From the NCBI RefSeq assembly GCF_027579695.1, contig NC_083590.1:20218610-20282609 (forward strand): DNA of 64,000 nt, in the 5' to 3' direction. The position numbers and the translations under genes are program-made. Below the pieces are notes generated by a model. That model did not search any database, was not told where the DNA came from, and saw nothing but the letters and a program-made list of their open reading frames with translations. Source of the stretch: Neoarius graeffei. Taxonomy: Eukaryota; Chordata; Actinopteri; Siluriformes; Ariidae. Below are positions 34,740-46,742 of the stretch, one piece after another (position 1 is the stretch's first letter; each line of letters starts with the position of its first letter).

Positions 34740-35379
34740 AATATCCAGATATTTAAAAAAAAACAAAACACTACTCAGATCAGATTCAAATATGACCAGA
34801 GATTTTTAAAATAAGAACCCAATACATCCCTTATTGTAAAATGGTTCATTCAATTCTGCTGAAGTTGTGCAATACTATAAAACACTTTTTGAGAATTAAT
34901 GTTTGTGTGAATGATAACGTAATAAATACATTCTTTATGCCTGTGTGCACTACAAAAAATCGAAAACTGAATTTGAGGAGAAAATTACTTCATACTCATG
35001 AAGTAATCTTGCTGCATGGGCAGATAATTTTATTTGACAAGACATCTTGGAAGAAGTTGGTTGCAATCTAGAACTAGGTTTAATAATCTCAGAATTGACA
35101 TCTTGTATTCTAATAGGAAATGCTAGATCGTTTCAACTATTTTCATAAACCAGTATTCATGACAAAAATAGTTTAAAAGCTTATTTGGGGCTCAGACTGG
35201 GCTTCAGGTATTGTAAGAAAAGCAGGACAAAAAGAGAAGAAACAAAGGCTTCTTATCCTTCAGTTAGATTGAGCTTCATGAAGAGAAGATTTGTAAAAAT
35301 ATCCGAGAAGAAACGGCTAGACCTGAGGACTGTAGGAGGTCGAGGTTGAGGATAGACAGCTCGATCTTCTCATGAGTCG
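34740..35379. other. 3' flank of MHC gene B
   Basis: Paralogous to about 47930-48343. No other gene. A minus-strand AATAAA lies near 35030, about 345 bp past the stop, and could serve as a polyadenylation signal. Confidence 0.4.
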
Positions 35380-35399
35380 TCACTTGCGGGTCACAGCGT
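35380..35399 (-). CDS. MHC gene B, cytoplasmic tail exon
   Basis: After a CCTCACAG acceptor the exon reads DAVTRK and stops at TGA (35380-35382). With the end of the previous exon the cytosolic part is only about a dozen residues, with no tyrosine or dileucine sorting motif. Confidence 0.75.
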
Positions 35400-36659
35400 C
35401 TGTGAGGAACAACAACAAAAAACAGATGTAATTCATCGTGTTGAACACGGCTTGAATTGAACTGTAACAAGAGTTCAGACCCGAATAAGGTTTTAAGGTG
35501 CACAATAATGCATTGTGGAAGATTGTGAGTAATTATTATAACTTTATAACTTGTATATTCAGTGTCAGTCTTTGAAAAAGGAGAGAGAATAACGAGACGC
35601 TGACCTCTGACCTTCCACACTGATCATAGTTATTAGTTACATTAATCATTAGGGTTCAACTGCCTACCTTTACTTTTAATGAAGCATCGTATTACAAGCC
35701 CAACTACAGCAACCATGAAAATGAAGCCTAGCGTCATCCAAACAGGAAGCCGGAAGGGTTTCTCTTCTTTACCTACAAGTCAGAGAATATAAATGTGATC
35801 AGGCAAAGACATGGAAAGAAAAGGTCTCCTGTATTACAGGTGTTATGGGGGAGGAGGGAACGGCACACAAATGTAAGAAGTGTACAATTTACCTGAACAC
35901 ATTATTCAATGAATATAATATAACAAACAAACTGAACATCTAACATCACACCCCCATCTAAAATAACAGAGCAGAGTATTTATTATCCATGTAATAAGAT
36001 AACATATGAAGTATCGTACACCAGGACAGGATTAGACCAATATCTATATAATTGCCAGATATAATATCCAGAGTAATAACACTGTATATACCATATTATC
36101 TTTATATGACATATCCCAGATTATATATTCTACCCCAGATCATATACTGGATTAGATTAAATCATGAATATCATAGCCCAGGCCTTATAAGAGATAAAAA
36201 AAATTGCATTAGATTATATATTAAATATGTAACATCATATTCTTAGTCACTGATTAAAATAAAGGTGATAAAATTTCCAAACACAAAGATCAAATTAATT
36301 ATGCACATATCGTTATTTAACTCACATTTTAGATAAAACATATAACTTCATACCCCAGGTGACTGTAATATTTCCCTCGACGCTGCTGTGATACACTATA
36401 CAGCTATAGTGCTGATCTCCTGTGTTCTCCTCAGGTCTGATCACACTCCTTCTGGTCTGATATGTACCATCACCATTAGGCAGAACATTGTTCGTCTCGA
36501 GATCCTCCTGCTGTAAATCTACCCCAATCCACTTCACCTGCACGGCTTTGGGGTAAAACCCAGTCACATGACACGTGAGGAGAGTGGAACCAGCTCTCTG
36601 CTTCTCAAAAATCCTGACCTCTGGAGCTGAAAAGCAACAAAAAAACAAAACCATTTACA

Positions 36660-36741
<82 letters not shown>

Positions 36742-37611
36742 GTGAAGCTAATGGACCGTCTACATAATCAGCTCACAATATGTGTAATAATTATACATAT
36801 GCACATAATGTATAAATGTGTGTGTATATATATAAAAAAGTGCTGTTATGATAAAGTTTAGACTCAAATGGAGATGCTGATGCACATATCTTACCTTTCT
36901 TCACGATGACTGCAGGAGAATGCTCTAAGTAAATCTTAAGTTCGTCAGAACAGGTCTTTTTGTAGTAAGACACGAGATATTCAAGCCTGCCTATATTCTT
37001 CTCCCGAATCCTTTTATATTTGACGGCTTGAGGAACAGATGCGATGAATGCCTTGCTGTCAATATCTAAACTTACGAAGTCCATCCCATTGAACCCGTGA
37101 GTTAACACTCCCCTGACTGTGCCATCTGGATAGAGGTCACACCGACCGTAGCCTTGATATATATTAATATCTGATCTGGTGCCTGTAATACAGAAGAAAA
37201 TCAAAGGGCAGATGTTATCAGTGCAAGTTCACATCTGTATATAAAACTAGAAACCTGATAATAATAATGAAATAAAACCATGCTGCTACCTACTGGACAT
37301 ATTTTTAACTACAATATCAAATATGCTTAAAGTTCTGCTTAAATTATAAAATATTAATCACAGTTATAGTCAGCTATTGAAATATTTCTCACTTAAAACC
37401 AGTTTATATTTAAATGCTGCAGGATTGTCAGCTCATAGACCTCCACACTGCACCTACAAAACAAACTGCTAATGAGCAAGTGATTAAAGAAGACATTATA
37501 AACTTTCTCTCATTGAGACTGACTTCAAGCACCGTGAGCACAGGCTAATATACTGTAATATGTATATTTAGGCACTGTCTAAAAGCAGAGCTCCCAATGA
37601 GTGTAAAGCAT

Positions 37612-37647
<36 letters not shown>

Positions 37648-38742
37648 CTCAAATTTTTTTAAACAAGAGTGCTCTGAGAGCACAATATCCCCCACTGGTT
37701 ACTGTGCCATAACTCTGGTAAAATGTGACTGAATTGAACGAAATTGCAATAAGTGTATTACCAACATATAACAAAGAATCCTGCCAAGTTTCATGAAATT
37801 ACTCCATGAAGTGTGAGAGGAGTTGATTTCAGAAGGTGAGTACCCTTCCCAGGATGGACGGAAGGACAGACATCACCATGACATAATCCCCCTTCAGGCC
37901 TTTCGGCCAGCGGGGGATAAAAGGCAAATTAAAAATAAGCACAGGATAAAAAAACCATCTATCTTATGTAAATAAAGATACGAATTTTGTTGTCCATTGG
38001 TCAAGTCTTGAGATACACTGCCTTGCATTTCCAATCAGGTTCCCTGCACTACCATATTCTCTTAAAGGAGATACGCAGAACCTTTATTTTTAAATAAATT
38101 TCTGAGTGCATAGTATCTCCACCCTTGACTCTTGTATGCTGCATAAATGGGAATTTAAAAAACATTTTTGAGAGTTAAAATCAACCGCAAAGTTGGCATT
38201 TGAGCTGCCCCACTGAGCCAGTCAGCCCTGAGTGCATGATGTCACGGTGGTAACCGGTTTTAAGGCCGAGGCCTTTGATAGCTATAGACCAAAGTCATAT
38301 AAATAAAAAATTATGCTGAAAGTAAGAAATACTGTTACCGACTTGCTCAGTTAAGACTGATTTGACATGTCATGGTGATAAATTAGCTCAAAATGGAGGA
38401 TTGGAGTTGGAATCAACTTTGTGTTTTACTATAGCGGAAATGGCGATGAGACCGACAGCCTTCCTGCGGTGACGTCACAGACGTCAACTTCATTCACTCA
38501 GACCGCTACCTATATGAATCACTTTAATTGTAAAAATTACTATATTAGATTTATTGTTAACACTTAAAACTAATCCTGTGTCATTCTTGAGGTCTCAAGG
38601 CATTTATAAACGAAAGTGAGGCCATGGTTCTGCGTATATGCTTCAAGTATAGAGCTTTGGTCCATACACTTTACACGTGGGGAGCCCCACTATTATTGGT
38701 GTGAGATGGAGAGAGGGGGCGGGTCTTCCAGAAAGTGTCAGT

Positions 38743-38810
<68 letters not shown>

Positions 38811-41800
38811 CATAAGATGGCGGCGTGCGTGGTTGCAGCGGCTCACGGCTCTCCTTTTCAGTGCTCTTTTTTTTGTTGGATTTTGTATTTCTTTCTTGCT
38901 TGTTTGTGCACCATTGGTTCTGCGAACATCCAGTACACCCGCCAGACACTTTTGGCCATCGGTGACCAACACCAGATATCTGTTTCGAGTGACTTTCACG
39001 ACACGCATAACATCCCAGATGACATAGCGAGACCGCCAGGCTCTCCGTGGATTGTTGTCGGGTGTAGGAGGCGACACAGATGGAGGAGGGAGAGGAAGCA
39101 GAAGTGAGGCCGCAGGTCCGGTGCTATGCTAAGGCTAAGAAAACAACCACACAAGCCACCTCTACCGAGCCTGTATCTCTCCAATGCCAGATCCCTGGTG
39201 CATAAAATGGATGACTTGGAATTACAACTCGCTGGAAATCGCTATGTTCATGACTGCTGTGTTTTAATTATCACCGAAACCTGGCTTCATCTGGAAATAC
39301 CTGATGCTAGCTTGCAGCTAGCAGGTCGCACTCTGCTCCGCTGGGACAGGACTGAGGATTCCGGTAAGAGCAGAGGAGGGGGGCTCTGTATTTACGTGCA
39401 TGATAATTGGTGTAACAACGGAACAATTATAGACAAACACTGTTCCCCAGACCTCGAGTACATGTCTGTAAGATGCCGGCCTTTTTTTCTACCGAGAGAG
39501 CTAACTGTCGTGATTGTCACAGCTGTGTATATTCCACCCGACGCCTGTGTAAACACAGCGCTCTCTCTCTCCTGCTGAACACCATTAACAAACAGCAGTG
39601 GGCCCACCCTGACGGTGTTCACGTAATCGCAGGAGACTTTAATAAGGCCAACCTGAAGACTGTACTGCCGAAGTTTTACCAACATGTTAAGTGTTCCACT
39701 AGAGGGGAGAACACTCTGGATCATGTTTACTCCAACATCAGGCATGCGTACAGAGCCATATCCCTCCCCCACCTCGGCCAGTCAGACCATCTTTCCCTCC
39801 TGCTCTCCCCAGCCTACACCCCCCTCAGACGCAGAGCCAGGCCCACCACAAGGACTATCACAACCTGGCCTGACAACGCACTCTCCAAACTACAGGAGTG
39901 CTTTAAATGGACAGACTGGGACTTATTTGAACACCAGGAGCTGGAGACATTCACAGGAACGGTGCTGGACTATATCAAGTTCTGCATCGGAATGTAACGG
40001 TGGATAAAAACATCCGGGTTTTCCCAAACCAGAAACCCTGGATGACCAGCCAGGTCCGCTCACTCCTCAGGGCTCGCGACGCTGCCTTCAGGTCAGGTGA
40101 CAGAGCTCTGTACAGAGCCGCTTGAGCTGATCTGAAAAGAGGAATAAATAAAGCCAAGGCAGACCATAGGCTGCGTATAGAGTCCCACCTGTCCAGCAAC
40201 AACACACGGGAGGTGTGGCGGGGCATACAAGACATCACAAACATCAGAGACTATGATGCGTCAACAGGAGACTGGAGTGCGCCACTGGCAGAGGAGCTAA
40301 ATTGCTTCTTTGCTCGCTTTGAAACATCTCAGCAGCACTCATCTGCTCCAGCCCTGCCCCCACCACCACTCCATTCACTGTACAGGAGCACGATGTCAGA
40401 CGGGTGCTCCTGGCAGTGAACCCCAAGAAAGCTGCCAGCCCAGATGGTGTACCTGGTAAGGTGCTCAGAGCGTGCGCCCACCAGCTCACCCCTACCTTCA
40501 CCAGGATCTTTAACCTCTCCCTGGCTCAGGCAGTCATCCCGCCCTGCCTAAAATCAGCAACAATAATCCCAGTGCCGAAGAAGTCTCCCGTCACCAGCCT
40601 GAATGATTACCATCCTGTGGCCCTCACCCCAGTAATCATGAAGTGCTTCGAGAGACTAGTTCTTCAGCACATCAAGGACCACCTCCCCCCAGACTTCGAC
40701 CCCTACCAGTTCACATATTGCGTGAACAGGTCCACAGAGGACGCTATCGCCGTAGCTCTCCACTCTGCGCTGAACCACCTGGAGCAGCAGCAGAGCTACG
40801 TCCGCATACTCTTTGTGGATTACAGTTCAGCTTTCAACACAATAATCCCGGACATCCTTATCAGAAAACTGGACACTCTCAGCCTCCCCCCTCTCACATG
40901 TGCCTGGATAAAGGACTTTCTTACCAACCGGCCCCAGACTGTGAGACTTGGCCCCCACTTCTCCTCCACCTGCACGTTGAGCACCGGCTCTCCACAGGGC
41001 TGTGCGCTGAGCCCCCTCCTGTACTTCCTCGACACCCATGACTGTAGTTCAACCCACAACAACCTTATCGTCAAGTTTGCTGAGGACACCACAGTGGTCG
41101 GACTCATCTCAAAGGGAGACGAGGCAGCCTACAGAGAGGAGGTCCTGAAGTTGGCAGCCTGGTGTTCAGAGAATAACCTCGCTCTGAACACCAAGAAAAC
41201 CAAAGAGCTTATCGTTGACTTCAGGAAGCACAGCACCGACCTAGCCCCCCTTTACATAAACAACAAGTATGTGGAGAGGGTCCACACCTTCCGGTTTCTT
41301 GGTGTCCTCATCTCCGCCGACATCTCCTGGTCAGAAAACATTACAGCAGTCATTAAGAAGGCTCAGCAGCGGCTACACTTCCTGAGAGTCCTCAGGAAGC
41401 ACAACCTGAGCTCCAACCTGCTGCTGACCTTCTACCGCTTATCCATCGAGAGCCTGCTGACATACTGTATCACAGTATGGTACAGCAGCTGCGCTGCTGC
41501 AGACAGGGAGAGGCTCCAGAGAGTAGTAAAGGCAGCACAGAAGATCATCGGCTGCCCTCTCCCCTCCCTGATGGACATTTACACCTCCCGCTGCCTCAGC
41601 AGAGCTAAGAACATTATCAAGGACAGCTCCCACCCTGGCTTTGATCTGTTTGACCTGTTGCCCTCAGGGAGGCGCTACAGGTGCATCAGGACAAAAACAA
41701 ATAGATTCAAAAACAGCTTCTTTCCAAAAGCCATAACCACCCTGAACTCGAATATGCTCTGACTTTATAGTCTAACCCCCCTGTGCAATACTTCATAATG

Positions 41801-44800
41801 TGCAATACTTTATTTTATAATGTGACTCTCTTCGTGCAATAATTTATAATGTGCAATACTTTATAACATGACTCTCTCTGTACAATACTTTATAATGTGG
41901 AATACCTCACTCCATAATGTGAAACAAAAAACATACGCCTCAGGACTGTGCACTTTACACCCTCACCTTTGATTTTTCTCTCTACACGCTGTTTGCACTG
42001 TTATTGGAGTTGCTTTTAATCTCATTGTACATGGGTATAGTGACAATAAAGGCATTCTATTCTATTCTAATATGGGAGAGTTCAAAACATCTGTGCAAAT
42101 ATCGACTGGCTCGTCTTCATATTTTGAGTATGTTCGAGTATACTTGGTGTTGAAATGCATAAAGGTTGGCAGGTCTGATACAGACTTTTAAATAGTTAAT
42201 TTTTGGCATTTTTTCATCTCACCACTCATCCACACTCCCTACAATTCCTGAATATTTCTGGACTATATGGTGCTTGAAAGTTAAGATAAAGTGCAATTCA
42301 TTAAAATTTCTATAAGGACAAGCAAACTGTGTTGAATACATGCCTCATGTGTTGAACTTACAACGTTCTTATATTCATCAAATAAGCAATATTGATGAAC
42401 AAAGCCTATAGTTGTCTGTTAAAGAAAAACACGAAGTACCTGTGAGGTCGAACTGCTTGATGGCTGTTTGGAATGCCACAGCCATAAGTTCCCTGTTGTC
42501 CAGTGATGTAAATCTCCTCTCTTTCCAGAGCTGTTGACCAGCTATGGTGTTGAGCCAATCGGGACGTGGTGCTGTTGCATGCATGCTGCTGTCATAGTAA
42601 AAGACAGTGGCATCATTCACATCGAGTCTCTCTATGTAACTGGGAAGGCCGAGGCCTTCAGAGCCGAGGAAATAGCCAGTGAGGGAATTAACCTCTGCAA
42701 TATAATAAAAACAGGGAGTTAGGGATCATCTGAGATTGCAGATACTTTCAGCTCTGATTCAAAAGGTCTTTGTCCAAAGGTTTCCACCCATTATATACTT
42801 TGACATATAAACTTTAAGAAAACATCCATATATTGTAACAAAATGACATGGAAATTCTTTGATTAAGGTGATTTTTCTGGTTTTGCATTGGTGTCTGTCC
42901 ACTGGCAGCTGGTAGTCTTTCAAACAGGGGAGGCTGGTCGGTTACGATGTTTCCAGATTTTAAAAGAAAAAAGAAAAAACACATAAATTTTGCCCATACT
43001 CTTGCCTCTGATCTGGCTGATTGTTGGCAGGGTCACAAACTGTGAAATAACAGGTTCTTTTGGCCCATTAGCCTACTGTCCAATATACATGATGGTGGTG
43101 TTGGGGGGGGGGATATATTTTAACATTTTATATTTTAAAATTGTGGCATGTTGTTTAAAAATTGATCATTATTGAAAGCAGTTCTTTGTCAGGAACCTCA
43201 ACAGTAACAGCAGAGTGTTCTGGAATAGGCACAAGCACTGACCTTGGGGAGCCAAACATAGAGCTGGGTGCCACACATTTCATTCAATGACACTTTCCCT
43301 ATATTTTACTTATTTTGACTGAGAAATGTTTTATTGACAATTTTGATAACCCTTCACTTTTAATCCAGGTCTGTAGTGTGAAATGTTCTCGGCTGTGTTT
43401 TTGTTTAAAAATGTTTTCGAAATTGTAGCGGTGTTTAATTCATATCCAGAAAAATATAGATTCCAATATAATATACTCAGCATAAACATTTTAAATAGAT
43501 TCTATATTTTTGGTCCATCCATGACATATTACTAAAGTAGCCTATTTACTGTTGTTGATGTGGGTCACTTGCTGTTAGCCAATTCACTTTCTCGTACCAG
43601 GAGAGCTGAAAGGAACGAGTATTATTCCCTACCTTTTTCACCAAGTCAATTTGAGGCGTTGGTCTACCCTGCTCTTTAATTTTAATTTTTTCCTCGAAAG
43701 GAAGACTGGCAAATGGCTTCGCCAAAATTAAATCAGCAATGCTTGGCATCCGTGCGCAGCTTTCTTGCTAGCTGACTAGCCCCCTCAAGTTCAAGTTCAG
43801 TCACTCAAATAAACGAAATTTCTGGAACTAAGATAGCAAACTTGACAACACTATATTTACACTTTATTTACAATGAAAATATATACAAACTAAAAAAGCT
43901 GGTAGAAACCGTATGTAATGAATGAAATCGAAATGTAAGCTGATCTCTTAAGGCCTCTGCATGCTCGTGCGACAAGGCTTTCGCAGATAGCTTTTCGCAG
44001 ACAGTTGTAATTTATTGTTGAGCGGGGATAATAGGCATGCGCGATGTTATTCACCGGCACAACGCAAGGGGGCGCGAAGTCGCTAGGAGTAGTTGGTGGA
44101 TGTGGTTAGTGGAGTGTTTATCCTCCGGTTACTTATAATGACTAGAACTTTTTTTTATATAATGACTAGAACTGGAGTCGTATTGATGTACGTACTTCCT
44201 CAATCAACCGCTCTTCATGCTGCTCCATCTTCGCTCGTGTTTTTAAAAATGCCGGTCGTGAAAACAAACCAAACCGGGAAAGTAGGGAAGCGGAAGTGCG
44301 TGTACAGCGGATGTAGAGTGGACCAATCAGAGCCCTCTTGTCTGCGGCGCTGTCTGCGAGGCTTCTGTGGTGGTCACAATTTTTGGGAGGTGCGCGCAGA
44401 GCATCTGCGAAGGTGGGGGCTACGCAGACACTGTCTGCGACGCTATCTGCGAGGACTGGGTTGTCAGCATAAATTGGCCTTTACAATACACCACAGCACT
44501 TGCGAATCCGCATGGGACTGAACTGAAATTCACCGCTGCCTGTCTATAGTTGAAACGAGCTGTCAATCAAAGAAAATATCTGGCCGCTTTCACCAATCAC
44601 CAGTCTCCTCGCGGAAACTGCCATGCCCCTCCCACTGTGAGGCTGGGATTCCGTGGGCGGGCATTTTTGCAGTATTTGTCCAATAACCGTCTTGCATTTT
44701 GAGACTGACAAGCGCATAGCTCCCAAATGCCATTGAAGTGTACTGAGGCTGGGCTGCATCGCGCTGTCACGAGGGGGAAAAACTCATGCACACATTAGGT

Positions 44801-46089
44801 GAACTGGGGAAAGTTATAACGGAATGATTTCGCACTGTAGTTGGGTTGAGCACATATATTTCTATGATTCTGGATCTGAAATAGCAATGTTATAAGGTCG
44901 GCTATAACATAAGCCTAGCGCAATTCATCCTACACGACGTTCATCATTTTTAGAGGAGGCTGAGCCTCCCTCGTTGTCTTAGAGCAATCGCCCGTGTGTC
45001 TGTCTACTGATGGTGATGATACACGGGGCAACTTTTTGGGCAATGTTGCCGAGCAATGTTGCTGGGCAATTGCGTTTTGACTCTTTTCTATTGAGATTGG
45101 GCAACATTGTTTCTTTCTGAAGGTGATGATACACGGGGCAACTTTTTGGGCAATGTTGCCGAGCAATGTTGCTGGCAACGGGCAACTAAGTGAGACACAG
45201 GGCAACTTTTCAATGGGCAACAACAGTTAGCAACGGCAGATCACATTGACTGTTTTTATCAGTGTGTTGGTTACACAATCTGTTTAACAGTGTCTAAAAC
45301 CTTCCTAGCTAAAGTGTGCTTTTCTCATGATTTGATCAGGTTTTTGGAGAGTTACACGATGTAACAACACAATCAAGTAATACTCATCATAATCAGACAG
45401 TAAATGGCCACTTTGCTCCTGCGCCAACACGTCATCATCAGAACAGAGAAGAGCATCGACACACACTGTACAGACGACTGTTTTGGGATGCGTTAGAAAC
45501 ACATAATAAGCTACAGCTCCGGCAGCTGCCACTTCCTGTGTCCATGTATATTCTTTAAATGTTATTCTCAGTGGATTTGTCATGAAGTATAGTCTTATTT
45601 AGTCTTGTAACTTAACCATTCAAGCACTAAAACATGCTGTGACATTTCTTTGACAGTCGAAAAGGCAAAAAGAAATTAAGTTTATTCATTTCTCTGACAG
45701 AAAGTTGTGCCTGTTTGTAACTGGTGTGATTGTATCAGATTATTAAACTGGCATAAAGGCAACAGGAAAACCATTATAACTAACATATTTATTAAAATAA
45801 CTAATTTAGTCATTGTTTGGAGACTTTTGGAGTCGACTGATGACTGGGTTACTGAACAACTTGTCTGTTTAAACAGGAACACACATTATTTAATACAGTA
45901 AAATAGAACAAAGAGAAAATGATGACAGTGTCATCATTTACAGTGTCACTGCCAAACACTCCATCACCAAAACACCACTAGTTTTAAAAAGTCTCTACAA
46001 AACCAACACTTACCACAACAAGACTGCTGGGGAAGGAGGAAGAAGCGGGAAACGACGACTATAATATAAATAATCTTTACTTTCCACAT
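35380..46089 (-). CDS. MHC class I-like heavy chain, gene B (complete, 6 exons)
   Basis: A class I-type membrane glycoprotein expected at the cell surface. Coding exons are leader 46014-46089, alpha1 42440-42694, alpha2 36895-37182, alpha3 36354-36626, transmembrane 35668-35772 and tail 35380-35399. All introns are GT-AG and all phase 1, and the exons join to 338 codons with no stop. The alpha2 and alpha3 cysteine pairs are present. The alpha2 helix has QAVKYKRIREKN where classical class I has its Lys-Trp peptide-anchor pair, so the molecule is probably nonclassical; fish L lineage is possible but unproven. The alpha1-alpha2 intron is 5.3 kb because of an L2 LINE and a TTAA element. An ISRE-like motif lies upstream. 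It looks intact. Confidence 0.85.
35668..35772 (-). CDS. MHC gene B, connecting peptide and transmembrane exon
   Basis: Reads KEEKPFRLPVWM, then TLGFIFMVAVVGLVIRCF, then IKSK. A single hydrophobic helix of about 20 residues is followed by basic residues, giving type I topology. It joins alpha3 through a split Gly codon. Confidence 0.85.
36354..36626 (-). CDS. MHC gene B, alpha3 (Ig C1) exon
   Basis: 91 codons starting PEVRIFEKQRAGSTLLTC. Cys in LLTCHVTGFYPKAVQVKW and in HYSCIVYHSSV form the Ig C1 disulfide. The FYP and V-x-W motifs are those of class I alpha3 that contact beta2-microglobulin. NIT near the end is a possible N-glycan site. Confidence 0.92.
36661..36739. repeat. (TA)n microsatellite in the alpha2-alpha3 intron of gene B
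   Basis: About 39 TA repeats. Gene C has a (CATA)n tract at the corresponding place (49733-49783). Confidence 0.95.
36895..37182 (-). CDS. MHC gene B, alpha2 exon
   Basis: 96 codons starting GTRSDINIYQGYGRCDLYPD. The two Cys (YGRCDLY and KKTCSDE) match the conserved alpha2 disulfide between sheet and helix. VPQAVKYKRIREKN sits where classical molecules have the T-x-x-K-W motif. Acceptor TATTACAG, donor GTAAGA. Confidence 0.92.
38066..38642. mobile_element. TTAA-type MITE in the MHC gene B intron
   Basis: Inverted ends AGGAGATACGCAGAACC and AGCATATACGCAGAACC, flanked by TTAA (38062-38065) and TCAA (38643-38646). Block C reads through this site (about 51995), so it is absent there. No coding frame. 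Confidence 0.75.
38747..38806. repeat. (TA)n tract at the 5' junction of the L2 insertion
   Basis: About 30 TA repeats between the target sequence (GTGTCAGTCAA) and the LINE 5' end. In block C the same target reads GTGTCAGTTAATATGGGAG without the tract, so it arose with or after the LINE insertion. Confidence 0.9.
38811..42070 (+). mobile_element. L2-type LINE, near full length, with frame breaks
   Basis: Non-LTR retrotransposon inserted antisense in the alpha1-alpha2 intron of gene B. It starts about AAGATGGCGGCGTGCGTGG and ends CAATAAAGGCATTCTATTCT, the short-repeat 3' end typical of fish L2/Maui elements. AP-endonuclease motifs appear in two frames (SNARSLVHKMDD, ITETWL, AGDFNKANL, GQSDHLSLL), followed by the reverse transcriptase frame at 40404-41762. 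At least three frame changes separate these parts. Block C has the empty site at about 52098. Confidence 0.9.
40404..41762 (+). pseudogene. L2 reverse transcriptase frame (452 codons)
   Basis: Contains the RT core in order: KSATIIPVPKK, NDYHPVALTPVIMKCFERLV, LFVDYSSAFNTI (first catalytic Asp), STGSPQGCALSPLLY, KFAEDTTVVG, LNTKKTKELIVDF and FRFLGVLIS. The usual FADD active site reads FAED, so one catalytic Asp is Glu and activity is doubtful. The usual RPVALT is HPVALT. The frame is only the C-terminal two-thirds of the single L2 polyprotein; upstream endonuclease parts lie in other frames. The annotated ATG is internal to the ancestral frame. Confidence 0.9.
42440..42694 (-). CDS. MHC gene B, alpha1 exon
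   Basis: 85 codons. Starts EVNSLTGYFLGSEGLGLPSY, includes VNDATVFYYDSSMHATAPRP and WLNTIAGQQLWKERRF, and ends AIKQFDLTG. No cysteine pair, as usual for alpha1. The position that is an N-glycan site (NLT) in gene C is DLT here. Confidence 0.9.
43546..43749 (-). pseudogene. hAT transposase N-terminal remnant
   Basis: The frame starts MPSIADLILAKPFASLPFEE, continues KIKIKEQGRPTPQIDL and then NTRSFQLSWYEKVNWLTASD. The P-F-x-x-L-P-x-E-E-K-x-x-I-K-E-x-G-R-P-x-P and W-Y-x-x-x-x-W-L patterns are those of the N-terminal region before the TTF-type zinc finger in hAT-derived proteins. The frame ends before the zinc finger and no following exon was seen. A host gene derived from a hAT is possible but unlikely, given the insertion setting. 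Confidence 0.55.
43951..44480 (+). mobile_element. Harbinger-type MITE, TTA target duplication
   Basis: Starts AGGCCTCTGCATGCTCGTGC and ends AAATTGGCCT, with TTA at 43948-43950 and 44481-44483. The cleanest of the three copies of this family in the window. Confidence 0.85.
45009..45233. repeat. GGCAAC-rich repeat with internal duplication
   Basis: GATGATACACGGGGCAACTT and about 50 following bases occur twice (45014-45065 and 45124-45175). Absent from A and C at this point in intron 1, so inserted in B. It looks like a small fish MITE; ends not resolved. Confidence 0.5.
46014..46089 (-). CDS. MHC gene B, leader exon
   Basis: Reads MWKVKIIYIIVVVSRFFLLP, then QQSCC, and ends on a split codon at GTAAGT. 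A hydrophobic signal peptide of 25 codons, three longer than in A and C. Confidence 0.85.
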
Positions 46090-46142
46090 TTGCAAGCAAT
46101 TTCTTCACATTGGAGCAGAAAAAGTTACCATCTACCATTCGT

Positions 46143-46180
46143 TTAAAACCGAAAGTCAGACTCACTTCCGCCTGAGAATG
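46143..46180 (-). promoter_or_regulatory. Candidate MHC class I promoter motifs, gene B
   Basis: Plus-strand AAAACCGAAAGTCAGACT contains an ISRE-like core, followed by CACTTCCG (ETS-like). The CRE/X2-like TGACGCA of A and C is TGGCGCA here. Distance to the ATG is about 55-90 bp. Confidence 0.35.
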
Positions 46181-46742
46181 GCGCACTAAACACTATCTGC
46201 TGCACTGCCATCTGAGCTCAGCTGAATGTTAATCAACAAGAACTTCATGAAAAAGTATAAAAGGCTTCTTATGGGCTTTTTTTTTTTTTTAAATAAACAC
46301 AACTTCAAGGTTTTCCTCTGATGGTCAGAGCTGAACTGGGCTACAACTACTGTATATGGGCAGATGGCGCCTGGTCCACACCAAATATTAGGGGTCTCCA
46401 GAGCATCTGAACTTTAGTGTGTGTGTGTAAAACTTAGCTCATATAATTTAGTGAATTTGTTTAGATTATTATTATTAATCACGCTTACGGAAGTTCTTTC
46501 TAAGAAACTCCCTTGTTCGCAACACTCCAGACCGGTAGGTGGCGGTAAATACACAATAACATCACCTGCGAACTGCTTCAAGGTCGAAGAAGAACTGGAT
46601 AATGCGCATGCGCAGAACATTCTTGTATCATATTCTCCCCCCCTTTTTTGAAATAACACTTTATTAAAAAAAATACAAATGTACAAAACCAATACAGCCA
46701 CATCATGTTATCATTAAATATAGGGAATAACAGAAATTACCA

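Larger units (their letters stand above)
42905..44995. mobile_element. hAT-like complex inserted in MHC gene B intron 1
   Basis: Absent from A and C, where the flanking sequence is continuous. GTGTCTGTC(C/T)ACTG occurs at both edges (about 42890 and 44996). The left end has CAGGGGAGGCTGG and the right end, inverted, has GGGAGGCTCAGCCTCC. A minus-strand exon-like frame (43546-43749) carries a hAT/ZMYM-like N-terminus. A Harbinger MITE (43951-44480) is nested. The transposase is otherwise missing. Confidence 0.55.

Noticed and set aside
38671-39107. Several open frames through the (TA)n tract and LINE 5' end
   Set aside because: The Tyr-Ile runs come from the dinucleotide repeat; no coding support.
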